From positions 1 through 26,322 of the forward strand of contig JACQPU010000042.1 of assembly GCA_016207365.1 (NCBI GenBank): a DNA stretch of 26,322 nucleotides. The letters are read 5' to 3'. The stretch comes from Ignavibacteriales bacterium (GTDB taxonomy: Bacteria; Bacteroidota; Ignavibacteria; UBA10030). Position numbers and translations under genes: made by a program. Positions 15,658 to 22,801 of this stretch are shown one piece after another (position 1 is the stretch's first letter; every line of letters starts with the position of its first letter). The notes beneath the pieces were generated by a model that was not told the origin of the DNA, did not search any database, and saw only the letters and a program-made list of their open reading frames with translations.

Positions 15658-16458
15658 TCAAGCCTTTTCTCCCATGACGGTAATGCTTTCAATGCGCGCG
15701 TTTGATCTGCGATATGCTTCAAGATCCGCGGGAGAAAGAATCCCGGCAAGCTGGTCATCCGAAATATCAATTCTTTTTTCCTTCGTAACCCTCACATTAC
15801 GAAATCCGGCTTTTTGAATCAAGCTGAGATACTCATCCCGAAGCAACGCTCCGGCAACGCATCCCGCGTAAAGCTCCGCAACCGATCGAAGGGCTGAGGG
15901 CAAAGGAGCCGACAGGACAACATCCGAGATGCTGAAATGGCCGCGCGGTTTCAGAACGCGATGGATCTGTGCGAAGGCCTTTTGCTTGTCCGGAACCAGG
16001 TTCAGAACGCAGTTGCTGATAACGACATCAATGGAGCCTGATTCAACTGGAAGGTCTTCAATATCGCCAAGATGGAATTCAATATTGTTGTATCCTAGCT
16101 TCTGCCTGTTGGCCTCTGCTTTCTGAATCATTGTAGGTGTGAAGTCCACACCTATGACTCGTCCCGTTTCTCCAACAAGCCGACGGGCAACAAAAACATC
16201 ATTGCCCGCTCCGGAACCCAGATCAAGAACCACATTGCCGGACCGGATTCCCGCCCCGTCAGTCGGAATGCCACACCCCAGGCCAAGGTCGGCCTCCGGC
16301 ACATAACCTACGAGACCCGCGTAGTTGTCCGCCATGATGGGCTCTTCTGAGCACCCGCATCCAGGCCCGCAACATGACGATGATGCTGGCACGGAGCGCA
16401 CCGCGATTTCCCCGTATTTCTCTTTCACGATTTGTTTTAAATCCTGTCCCGTATCCAT
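15658..16458 (-). CDS. arsM: Arsenite S-adenosylmethionine methyltransferase
   Basis: 266 residues from the ATG at 16458, chosen for the AGGA 6-8 bases upstream; the frame continues upstream into arsR and is not used. The SAM site is LDLGSGAGND at residues 78-87, with the acidic VDFTPTM loop next. The three cysteines that bind As(III) in ArsM enzymes are in place: C62 (GLGCG), C150 (SNCVLNL) and C200 (YAGCVAG). An extra cysteine-rich N-terminal stretch has C29, C30, C34 and C36 (CCGPGCGC). The enzyme converts arsenite to mono-, di- and trimethylated species, the last volatile. It follows arsR by 13 bases. Confidence 0.95.
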   Translation of the reverse strand: MDTGQDLKQIVKEKYGEIAVRSVPASSSCCGPGCGCSEEPIMADNYAGLVGYVPEADLGLGCGIPTDGAGIRSGNVVLDLGSGAGNDVFVARRLVGETGRVIGVDFTPTMIQKAEANRQKLGYNNIEFHLGDIEDLPVESGSIDVVISNCVLNLVPDKQKAFAQIHRVLKPRGHFSISDVVLSAPLPSALRSVAELYAGCVAGALLRDEYLSLIQKAGFRNVRVTKEKRIDISDDQLAGILSPADLEAYRRSNARIESITVMGEKA

Positions 16459-16471
16459 TGTAGTCCTTTCT

Positions 16472-16804
16472 TCAGCAACACTGCTTGTAGTTTGTTTTAA
16501 GATGATCAAAGAATTCCCCAAGGGAATCGGCTACTTCTTCGAGTCGTTTCCAATGAATGCAATAACATGATTTCGGACCTTCGATTTCCCCGGTAATAAG
16601 CCCGAGTGACTTCAATTCTTTTAGATGTTGCGAGACGGTGGCTTGGGCAAGTGGAATGAGATTTACAATCTCACCACAAACGCACTCGCGACGTTTTGAC
16701 AATTCCTTTAAAATGGCAATCCTTGCCGGATGCGCCAGCACTTTGCAGACCTCCGATAAGTCAACATCCTTCCTGCCGAATAAATGCGTTTTGCTTTTTG
16801 GCAT
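16472..16804 (-). CDS. arsR: ArsR family arsenite-responsive repressor
   Basis: 110 residues, winged-helix ArsR/SmtB fold. The recognition helix is AQATVSQHLKELKSLGLI (about 53-70). C41-V-C43 (ECVCGEI) is the classical As(III) sensor motif of ArsR, in the helix before the recognition helix. There are further cysteines at 20, 80, 82 and at the very C-terminus (109-110), some of which could take part in metalloid binding. It should repress its own operon until arsenite binds. It is first in arsR-arsM-arsN2-arsC and starts directly downstream of a perfect palindrome that is very likely its operator. No Shine-Dalgarno sequence is visible between that palindrome and the ATG. Confidence 0.94.
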   Translation of the reverse strand: MPKSKTHLFGRKDVDLSEVCKVLAHPARIAILKELSKRRECVCGEIVNLIPLAQATVSQHLKELKSLGLITGEIEGPKSCYCIHWKRLEEVADSLGEFFDHLKTNYKQCC

Positions 16805-16809
16805 GGCTT

Positions 16810-16829
16810 TTATCGTAATATTACGATAA
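16810..16829 (-). promoter_or_regulatory. ArsR operator (perfect 20-bp palindrome)
   Basis: TTATCGTAATATTACGATAA is identical to its reverse complement. It ends five bases before the arsR ATG (16804). Dyad AT-rich sequences with ATCG...CGAT ends are typical operators of ArsR/SmtB repressors, and its place would block the start of transcription or early elongation. Confidence 0.85.
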
Positions 16830-16857
16830 TAAAATCAAAAAAGTTTCACCCCTCAAG
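16824..16857 (-). promoter_or_regulatory. Candidate promoter of the ars cassette
   Basis: On the - strand CTTG (16857-16854), a 22-base spacer, then TATTATCG (16831-16824), which overlaps the ArsR palindrome. The spacer is two bases longer than in the other candidates, so the -7 placement is uncertain. The site fits in the 70-base gap after argG. Confidence 0.4.
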
Positions 16858-16874
16858 GAAAAAAAGGTCAGTGG

Positions 16875-18116
16875 CTATTTGCGGCCTTTTCTGGCCACTC
16901 TGCGCTTCTTGGAGAGCCCGTTTTTGTTGATTCTGTAGTAGGTTTTGAGAGGAAGGCTAAAAATCTTGATGAATCCTTCGCTTGCTTTGTGGTCGAATGA
17001 ATCTTCCTCGGTGTACGTAGCCAGGCCACTATCGTAAAGCGAGTTCGGCGATGTTCTTCCCGCGATCTCCACATTTCCTTTGTACAGCTTGAGTTTGACA
17101 AGTCCATTAACAACTTTTTGCGTTTCGTTGATAAAGGCATCGTAGGCAAGGCGGAGCGGCGAGAACCACAGACCATTGTAAATCAGATCCGCATAGTCGT
17201 GAGCAATTTTTGCCTTAACATGCATCACATCTTTGTCAAGCGTCAGTCGCTCCAGTTCCCTGTGCGCAAAGTGTAATGCCACAGCCGCAGGCGCTTCATA
17301 GATCTCGCGGGATTTGATGCCGACGAGCCTGTTCTCCACAAGATCCATCCGACCAACCCCGTTCGCCCCCGCAATCACATTAAGTTCCTCAATCAGGTCA
17401 AATCCCTTCAGATATTTGCGATTCAGAGCGAATGGAACCCCTTCGCGAAAGTCGATCGTGACATACTGCGCCTTGTCGGGAGCTTGTTTCGGAGAGGCCG
17501 TTCGTTGATATGCATCTTCGGGCGGCTCAGCCATCGGATCTTCCAGAATTCCACATTCAATGCTCGTACCCCAAACGTTCTCATCGATCGAATACGGGCT
17601 TTTCTTTGTCGCCGTAACCGGTATCCCATGTCGTTCGCAATAGGCGATTTCTTCCTCTCTTGACCTGAATTCCCACTCGCGCACGGGAGCGAGCACCTTG
17701 AGTTCAGGCGCAAGGGCCGCCACCGCCGCTTCGAACCGAACCTGATCGTTTCCCTTGCCTGTGCATCCGTGAGCCACGGCCGTACACCGCTCTCTCCGCG
17801 CAACATCCACAAGGGCCTTCGCAAGCAGCGGGCGCCCAAGAGATGTCGCCATTGGATATGTGTGCTCGTACAGAGCCCCGCCTTTGAGCGATGGCCACAG
17901 GTATTCTTCGACAAACTCATCCCGCAGATCCTGAATGTAAACTTTCCGGGCTCCCGTTCTGTAGGCCTTGTCTGCAAGTCCTGCAAGTTCCTTTCTCTGT
18001 CCAAGGTTTCCCGTAACCGTTACAATCTCGGCGTTGTATCGTTCCTTCAGCCAGTGGACAATGACCGACGTGTCCAACCCTCCCGAATATGCCACGGCAA
18101 TGCGTTGTTTCTTCAC
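16875..18116 (-). CDS. argG: Argininosuccinate synthase
   Basis: 413 residues, slightly longer than the usual 400 because of a basic C-terminal tail (KKRRVARKGRK). It joins citrulline and aspartate with ATP to give argininosuccinate in the cytoplasm. The PP-loop ATP motif A9-Y-S-G-G-L-D-T-S17 and the signature AHGCTGKGNDQVRFE are intact; NVWGTSIE and the KEEPYSID-like KSPYSIDENVWG block are also typical. The start is GTG at 18116 with GAGGAGA six bases before it. The gene follows argR after 58 bases, so it is probably the last gene of the argCJBFRG operon, though a separate weak promoter cannot be excluded. The arsenic cassette begins 70 bases after its stop. Confidence 0.97.
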   Translation of the reverse strand: MKKQRIAVAYSGGLDTSVIVHWLKERYNAEIVTVTGNLGQRKELAGLADKAYRTGARKVYIQDLRDEFVEEYLWPSLKGGALYEHTYPMATSLGRPLLAKALVDVARRERCTAVAHGCTGKGNDQVRFEAAVAALAPELKVLAPVREWEFRSREEEIAYCERHGIPVTATKKSPYSIDENVWGTSIECGILEDPMAEPPEDAYQRTASPKQAPDKAQYVTIDFREGVPFALNRKYLKGFDLIEELNVIAGANGVGRMDLVENRLVGIKSREIYEAPAAVALHFAHRELERLTLDKDVMHVKAKIAHDYADLIYNGLWFSPLRLAYDAFINETQKVVNGLVKLKLYKGNVEIAGRTSPNSLYDSGLATYTEEDSFDHKASEGFIKIFSLPLKTYYRINKNGLSKKRRVARKGRK

Positions 18117-18174
18117 AATGTCTCCTCTCGTGGTGGTTTCACCGCACTATTCACAAACTGAATATCATGGCAAC

Positions 18175-18645
18175 TCAAGAACTTGCCGCCGGCCGCCTTC
18201 GGGCTTGCTCAGACATCAGGGACCGAATTACTCTCATCACATCCGGTATTTTCTTGACGGACGCGGGAGTGACAAGAATTGTGTTGTCTCCGGCAAGCGT
18301 GCCAAGCACGAGCGGATGACGAAGATTGTCAATAATCTCCGCCACTCCCTGCGCGCGTCCGGGTAACGTTTTAACAACAACGACAGACTCGTTCGCCCGA
18401 ATGCCTTCAATTTCGTAACCGAGGAAGGCTCTCATTTTTTGCTCTTCGTTTTCAGGCTGGAGGACATAACGTGGACCCTCAGGTACACTCACGCGCCCAA
18501 CGCCCAGCTCACGGAGATCCCGTGACAATGTAGCCTGTGTGACCGCAAATCCTGCTTTTTTCAACGCCTGAGCCAATTCCTCCTGTGTCGCAATTATCCG
18601 CTGGCCCAGAATTTCCTTGATCGCCAATTGACGCTTCTGTTTCAT
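18175..18645 (-). CDS. argR: Arginine repressor
   Basis: 156 residues, standard length. The N-terminal winged helix contains ATQEELAQALKKAGF and the recognition helix TQATLSRDLRELGV. A linker leads to the C-terminal oligomerisation and arginine-binding domain, with VVKTLPGRAQGVAEIID and GTLAGDNTILV (the GDN-T motif whose Asp contacts arginine). ArgR hexamers bind pairs of 18-bp ARG boxes when arginine is plentiful; two such boxes lie at the argC promoter at the head of this operon. The ATG overlaps the argF stop by 4 bases, so repressor output should rise and fall with the operon: autoregulation is inferred. Confidence 0.95.
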   Translation of the reverse strand: MKQKRQLAIKEILGQRIIATQEELAQALKKAGFAVTQATLSRDLRELGVGRVSVPEGPRYVLQPENEEQKMRAFLGYEIEGIRANESVVVVKTLPGRAQGVAEIIDNLRHPLVLGTLAGDNTILVTPASVKKIPDVMRVIRSLMSEQARRRPAASS

Positions 18646-19589
18646 GCTGAAATACCTCGAACTTTCTTCGTATCGTGTCTTATTGCCCCTGGAGCACAGA
18701 GGCCCGCCAAGACAGCCTTTTGCACATGCAGCCGGTTTTCGGCCTGATCAAATACCACCGACCGGGGGCCGTCAATCACCCCATCAGTAATCTCCTCACC
18801 GCGATGAGCCGGAAGACAATGCATCACCAAACAATCCGCCAGTGCTGCATTCATGAGCGCTTCATTTACCTGATAGCCCGCAAATGCCTTCTTCCTCCGT
18901 TCGGTCTCTCTTTCCTGACCCATGCTTGTCCACACATCGGTGTACACAACATCGGCGTTACGCACAGCCTCCATAGGGTCGTTCACAATATCAATTTTGC
19001 TAACACCTGCCGCCCGTGCCCGGCGCACGATAGACTCGTTTGGATAATAATCTTTTGGCGCTGCGAGAATGAAGTGAAGAGGGTAAAGCGCCGAAATCTC
19101 CAGCCAGGAGTTCACAACGTTGTTCCCATCGCCAATGAATGCAACTGTGAGCCCTGGATTCAGTTTCCCGTACTGCCGGATCGTGTAGAGATCGGCCAGA
19201 ACCTGGCATGGATGCGAAAGATCCGTGAGGGCGTTGATGACGGGAATCGTTGAATGACGGGCAAGATCAACAAGGACGCGGTGTTCGAACAGCCGTGCTA
19301 CGATCGCCGTACAATATCGTGACAAGAGAAGCGCCACGTCATGCACGGATTCCCGTGTACCGATCCCAATGCTTTCCTGAGACAGGAATGTCGTATGCCC
19401 CCCCAGCTGTGTCACAGCAACTTCGAAGGAGACTCGTGTACGCAGCGATGGTTTCTGAAAAATAAGTGCAACTGTTTTCCCCTCGAGAGGCAATCCCGAC
19501 TGGCCGGATTTCAGCAAGTCTGTGCGCTCAAAAAGGCCGACCAACTCTTCGCTAGTAAGATCAAAGAGCGTCAGGAAATCTTTTGTCAT
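18642..19589 (-). CDS. argF: Ornithine carbamoyltransferase
   Basis: 315 residues. It makes citrulline from ornithine and carbamoyl phosphate. The carbamoyl phosphate site S48-L-R-T-R52 (FQKPSLRTRVSFE), the LSHPCQVLADL block and the ornithine-site HCLPAHRGEE are all intact. Bacteroides-type N-succinylornithine enzymes differ in these blocks, and HPCQ plus the SMGQE motif (VYTDVWTSMGQE) favour true ornithine use. The ATG overlaps the argB stop by 4 bases, and its own stop overlaps argR's ATG. The presence of argJ upstream also fits ornithine as the free intermediate. Confidence in the family is very high and in the substrate high. Confidence 0.95.
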   Translation of the reverse strand: MTKDFLTLFDLTSEELVGLFERTDLLKSGQSGLPLEGKTVALIFQKPSLRTRVSFEVAVTQLGGHTTFLSQESIGIGTRESVHDVALLLSRYCTAIVARLFEHRVLVDLARHSTIPVINALTDLSHPCQVLADLYTIRQYGKLNPGLTVAFIGDGNNVVNSWLEISALYPLHFILAAPKDYYPNESIVRRARAAGVSKIDIVNDPMEAVRNADVVYTDVWTSMGQERETERRKKAFAGYQVNEALMNAALADCLVMHCLPAHRGEEITDGVIDGPRSVVFDQAENRLHVQKAVLAGLCAPGAIRHDTKKVRGISA

Positions 19590-20479
19590 GATCCGGTCCC
19601 GTTGCGGCCGTTGTCCTTGTCGTGCAGCATTTGGGTGCCAATTCCCTCATCCGTAAAGATCTCAAGCAAAAGGGAGTGCTTGGCCCTTCCATCCACAATG
19701 TGCACTTTGCGAACCCCTGCCTCGAGCGTTTCAAATGCGGACCGGACCTTGGGGATCATTCCGCCAAAGATCTCCCCGCCGTCGATCATTCGTTGCGCCT
19801 CGGTCCGCGTCAGCGTGGATACCCGTCCGCCGGCTCCCAGAATTCCCTCAACATCACTCAAGTACACAAGTTTTTCCGCCTTCAGCGCCGATGCCACGGT
19901 TGCCGCAGCAAGATCGGCGTTGACGTTATAGACCTCGCCCGAAGGTCCCGCCGCCAACGGGGCAACGACCGGCATGAGGCCATTTCGAAGAAGCATCTCA
20001 AGAAAAGCTTCATGCACCGTGGAGACGACGCCGACATACCCAAGATCAGGTCCGTCGGCTGACAGCGGGTGTGCCTTCAATAATCCGTTATCCAGCCCGC
20101 AGATTCCAATCGCGTTTCCGCCGTTGCGGTTGATGAGATGAACGATCTCCTTGTTGAGTTTTCCGGCAAGAACCATCAACACAACACGAACCATGGCTTC
20201 GTCTGTGTACCGTTGACCATCCACAAAACGCGTTTCAATGCCAAGAGCTGAGGCCACATCCGTAATCTCTTTCCCACCCCCGTGAACAATGACAATATTG
20301 ATCCCGATTTTTTTCAGGATCGTGACATCCTTTGCAAAGGTTTGCTTTAATGCCTCATCGGTCATGGCCGCTCCGCCGTACTTGATGACGAAGGTCTTAC
20401 CCTCGTACGTTTGAATGTACGGCAGTGCTTCGATAAGCACTTCTTCCTTGGTGGCGTAATCGATGGCTTTTGTGTTCAC
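19586..20479 (-). CDS. argB: Acetylglutamate kinase, arginine-inhibited type
   Basis: 297 residues, longer than the 258-residue Escherichia coli enzyme. It phosphorylates N-acetylglutamate, the second step of ornithine synthesis. K33-Y-G-G and VHGGGKEI form the ATP/phosphate loops, and VNADLAAATVA and YLSDVEGI are standard. The extra N-terminal helix (about residues 1-25, TKEEVLIEALPYIQTYEGK) and the C-terminal EIFTDEGIGTQM signature are known marks of hexameric kinases inhibited by arginine, so feedback control at this step is likely. The start is GTG and overlaps the argJ stop by 4 bases (GTGA); the stop overlaps the argF ATG. Confidence 0.97.
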   Translation of the reverse strand: MNTKAIDYATKEEVLIEALPYIQTYEGKTFVIKYGGAAMTDEALKQTFAKDVTILKKIGINIVIVHGGGKEITDVASALGIETRFVDGQRYTDEAMVRVVLMVLAGKLNKEIVHLINRNGGNAIGICGLDNGLLKAHPLSADGPDLGYVGVVSTVHEAFLEMLLRNGLMPVVAPLAAGPSGEVYNVNADLAAATVASALKAEKLVYLSDVEGILGAGGRVSTLTRTEAQRMIDGGEIFGGMIPKVRSAFETLEAGVRKVHIVDGRAKHSLLLEIFTDEGIGTQMLHDKDNGRNGTGS

Positions 20480-21696
20480 GACCGGTAGCTCGCGTTAATG
20501 TGTACGTATTCTTTTGTCAAATCACAGGTCCAGAATCGCACTTTTTCATGACCGCGATTCAACTCGATTGTGATCAGAACTTGCTCCCGGGCAAGCGCGG
20601 CTGCAGTCTTTTGCTCATCGAGGACAATTTCATATCCTTTGTTCAGCACCGGCAGATTGTTGATCCGAATTTCCACAATCCCGGGATCCACAGGGGCGCC
20701 TGAGTAACCGACTGCGGCCATGATTCGCCCCCAATTTGCATCGTTGCCGTGCATAGCAGTTTTCACCAAATTCGAGTTAGCCACCGAGCGGGCGACGACT
20801 TCGGCCTCCTGCTCAGTACTTGCCCCCTTCACATATACTTCGATGAGCTTTGTCGCTCCCTCGCCATCCCGTGCGATCATTTTTGCAAGTTTGATCATCA
20901 CGTACTCCAGCGCCGAACTGAAGAGCTGAAATTCCTCCGAATGCTCGCCAAATGGTTCATTATTTGCCACCCCGTTCGCCAGTACCAACGCCATGTCATT
21001 CGTGCTCATGTCCCCGTCCACCGTGATCCTGTTGAAAGACTTGCGGTTTGCACAATGGAGAGCTTTCTGAAGCATGCGGTGATCAATGACTGCATCCGTG
21101 GTGATGAATGCCAGCATGGTGGCCATGTTCGGCGCGATCATTCCGGATCCCTTCGCCATCCCGCCGATTCTCACCACCGTTCGGCCGAGCGTAAACTGTA
21201 CGGCCGCTTCTTTTTTGTAGGTATCCGTGGTCATAATCGCTTCGGCGGCGCTTTGTCCGCCCGACTCGTTGACCAAAGGAATGAGTTCGCGGATTCCGGC
21301 CAGGACTTTGTCCATCGGCATATATTGACCAATTACGCCTGTGGACGAAACTATAACTTGTTCTTCCGGAATCCCAAGTCCATGGGCTGCGGTCCTCACC
21401 ATTTCCCATGCATCGTTGAGGCCCCGCTCGCCCGTACAGGCGTTGGCATTTCCACTGTTTATGATCACGGCCGAGCAGAGGGAAGATCGCTGAAGTTGAA
21501 CCTTATCGACGAGGATTGGAGCGGCAAGAGTCCTGTTTTGCGTAAATACGGCTGCAACGCGTGAGGGCCGGTCAGATCGAATGATCGCCAGATCTTTCTT
21601 TGCTTTTCGTATTCCACAATAGACTCCCCCGGCCGTAAACCCGCGGGGCAATGTCACTCCGCCCTGACATTCGTGGACATCACCGTTCGATTTCAC
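20476..21696 (-). CDS. argJ: Bifunctional glutamate N-acetyltransferase / amino-acid acetyltransferase
   Basis: 406 residues, full length. It moves the acetyl group from N-acetylornithine to glutamate, recycling acetyl groups in the pathway; some members also start the pathway with acetyl-CoA. The self-cleavage site lies in KGSGMIAPNMATMLAF: cutting before T193 would give alpha and beta chains with T193 as nucleophile. STGVIGQYMPM and the end RGHEKVRFWTCDLTKEYVHINASYRS (in shorter blocks) match the family. Whether this enzyme is mono- or bifunctional cannot be decided from sequence; no argA-like gene is nearby. The start is GTG and overlaps the argC stop by 4 bases. Confidence 0.96.
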   Translation of the reverse strand: MKSNGDVHECQGGVTLPRGFTAGGVYCGIRKAKKDLAIIRSDRPSRVAAVFTQNRTLAAPILVDKVQLQRSSLCSAVIINSGNANACTGERGLNDAWEMVRTAAHGLGIPEEQVIVSSTGVIGQYMPMDKVLAGIRELIPLVNESGGQSAAEAIMTTDTYKKEAAVQFTLGRTVVRIGGMAKGSGMIAPNMATMLAFITTDAVIDHRMLQKALHCANRKSFNRITVDGDMSTNDMALVLANGVANNEPFGEHSEEFQLFSSALEYVMIKLAKMIARDGEGATKLIEVYVKGASTEQEAEVVARSVANSNLVKTAMHGNDANWGRIMAAVGYSGAPVDPGIVEIRINNLPVLNKGYEIVLDEQKTAAALAREQVLITIELNRGHEKVRFWTCDLTKEYVHINASYRS

Positions 21697-22709
21697 AGGA
21701 GTGCCTCCGATTCGTTAAACCCCAGCATCAGGTTCATGTTCTGGACCGCCTGACCCGCAGCGCCCTTCACAAGGTTGTCAATTGCCGAAAGCAGAATCAC
21801 GCGGCCTGAGTCATTGTCAATAGAGAATCCGATATCAATGTAATTGGTATGGACTACGTGTTTGATTTCTGGAACCGGAATGAACCGGACAAACGGCTCT
21901 GAAGCATAGTACTGCTGAAAAACACCATGAATCTTTTCAGACGTTGCGCCCGATGCCAGCGGCGCGGAAATCGTCGTATAAATCCCTCGTATAATGGGAA
22001 GCAGGTGCGGAACGAACGTAAAGGATACGGCGGAAGATGAAAACTCGCGAAGAGCGCGGGCAATTTCAGGTATATGCTGGTGGGTGCCGACTTTGTATGC
22101 TTTGACCGATTCGCACACTTCCGCAAACGAGAGTTCAGGCGATGCGCTCCGTCCGGCACCTGAAACGCCTGACAGCGAATTGATCACAATGCCGGTACTT
22201 TCAATGAGATGTTCTTTCAGAAGAGGAAGAAGCGGAAGAAGGACGCTTGTTGGGTAACACCCCGGGTTTGCTACAAAGGTCGAATGTCTGATATTGGCGC
22301 GATTCCATTCGGGAAGTCCATAGATTGCCGTACCCAGAAGATGTTCCGCCGTATGAGTTCGTTTGTAATATCGCTCATAGACGCCGGCACCGTCCAAACG
22401 GAAATCTCCGCCCAAGTCAATAACGCGTTTCCCCCGGCTAAGGAGTTCCGGGACCAGATTCATCGCTTCGCCGGAGGGCAAAGCGATGAAGACCATATCA
22501 CTTTGGCAAGCGGCTTCGGGTGAGTATGGTTCCAGAAGTGCATCCAGAATTCCCAGAAATCGCGGCAGGACATCCTGAACCCGTTTCCCGGCCGACGCAT
22601 GAGCAAAGAGTTTGCCGATCGTAACAGAGGGATGCCTGGAAAGAATTGTAAGAAGTTCGGCGCCTGAGTACCCCGACGCGCCGACAAGAGAAACCACGGC
22701 GTTTGGCAT
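21693..22709 (-). CDS. argC: N-acetyl-gamma-glutamyl-phosphate reductase
   Basis: 338 residues. It is an NADPH-dependent reductase of acetylglutamyl phosphate and the third step to ornithine. The NADP motif VGASGYSGAELL begins at residue 9, and the catalytic cysteine is C151 in ANPGCYPTS. GTHQHIPEI and FVPHLLPIIRGIYTT are typical downstream blocks. It is the first gene of the arg operon. The ATG at 22709 lies five bases after a perfect TATAAT and has no Shine-Dalgarno sequence, so the message may be leaderless. The start codon is itself inside one of two ARG boxes. Confidence 0.96.
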   Translation of the reverse strand: MPNAVVSLVGASGYSGAELLTILSRHPSVTIGKLFAHASAGKRVQDVLPRFLGILDALLEPYSPEAACQSDMVFIALPSGEAMNLVPELLSRGKRVIDLGGDFRLDGAGVYERYYKRTHTAEHLLGTAIYGLPEWNRANIRHSTFVANPGCYPTSVLLPLLPLLKEHLIESTGIVINSLSGVSGAGRSASPELSFAEVCESVKAYKVGTHQHIPEIARALREFSSSAVSFTFVPHLLPIIRGIYTTISAPLASGATSEKIHGVFQQYYASEPFVRFIPVPEIKHVVHTNYIDIGFSIDNDSGRVILLSAIDNLVKGAAGQAVQNMNLMLGFNESEALL

Positions 22710-22724
22710 GTATAATTATACAAA
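22707..22724 (-). promoter_or_regulatory. ARG box 1 (ArgR site) overlapping the argC start codon and -10
   Basis: CATGTATAATTATACAAA on the + strand fits the ArgR consensus TGnATwwwwATnCA at all fixed positions. It covers the argC start codon and the TATAAT element. Confidence 0.85.
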
Positions 22725-22743
22725 AATGTGAATAATTATGCAA
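22715..22743 (-). promoter_or_regulatory. Promoter of the argCJBFRG operon
   Basis: On the - strand TTGCAT (22743-22738), 17 bases, then TATAAT (22720-22715). Read the Bacteroidota way this is CTTG (22744-22741), 20 bases, TATAATTA. Transcription would start at or within a base or two of the argC ATG. Both elements lie inside the two ARG boxes. Confidence 0.75.
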
Positions 22744-22744
22744 G
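22727..22744 (-). promoter_or_regulatory. ARG box 2 (ArgR site) overlapping the -35
   Basis: TGTGAATAATTATGCAAG on the + strand fits TGnATwwwwATnCA fully. Box 1 and box 2 are two bases apart (20 bases centre to centre), close to the three-base spacing of Escherichia coli ARG box pairs. Confidence 0.85.
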
Positions 22745-22749
22745 AAGAA

Positions 22750-22784
22750 AATATAAAAAAAGCCCCGCTGTGGACGGGGCGTTT
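22750..22784 (-). terminator. Rho-independent terminator of the outer-membrane protein gene
   Basis: On the - strand GCCCCG (22780-22775) and CGGGGC (22767-22762) form a stem with a 7-base loop, followed by a run of T residues (22761-22754 are all A on the + strand apart from one T). It ends the gene whose stop is at 22802 and insulates the arg promoter some 10 bases further on. Confidence 0.9.
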
Positions 22785-22801
22785 GCCAAATCTTTTGGTT
22801 C

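Noticed and set aside
17423..18004. 193-codon open frame on the - strand
   Set aside because: Same strand but shifted frame inside argG; argG is fully intact, so this is a shadow.
18117..18174. Strong separate argG promoter
   Set aside because: No convincing -33/-7 or -35/-10 pair in the 58-base gap; co-transcription with argR is simpler.
18642..19589. Acetylornithine or succinylornithine carbamoyltransferase
   Set aside because: The SLRTR, HPCQ and HCLPAHRGEE blocks fit ordinary ornithine carbamoyltransferase, and argJ supplies free ornithine.
20749..21564. 271-codon open frame on the + strand
   Set aside because: It lies wholly antisense to argJ, has biased shadow-like composition and no recognisable domain.
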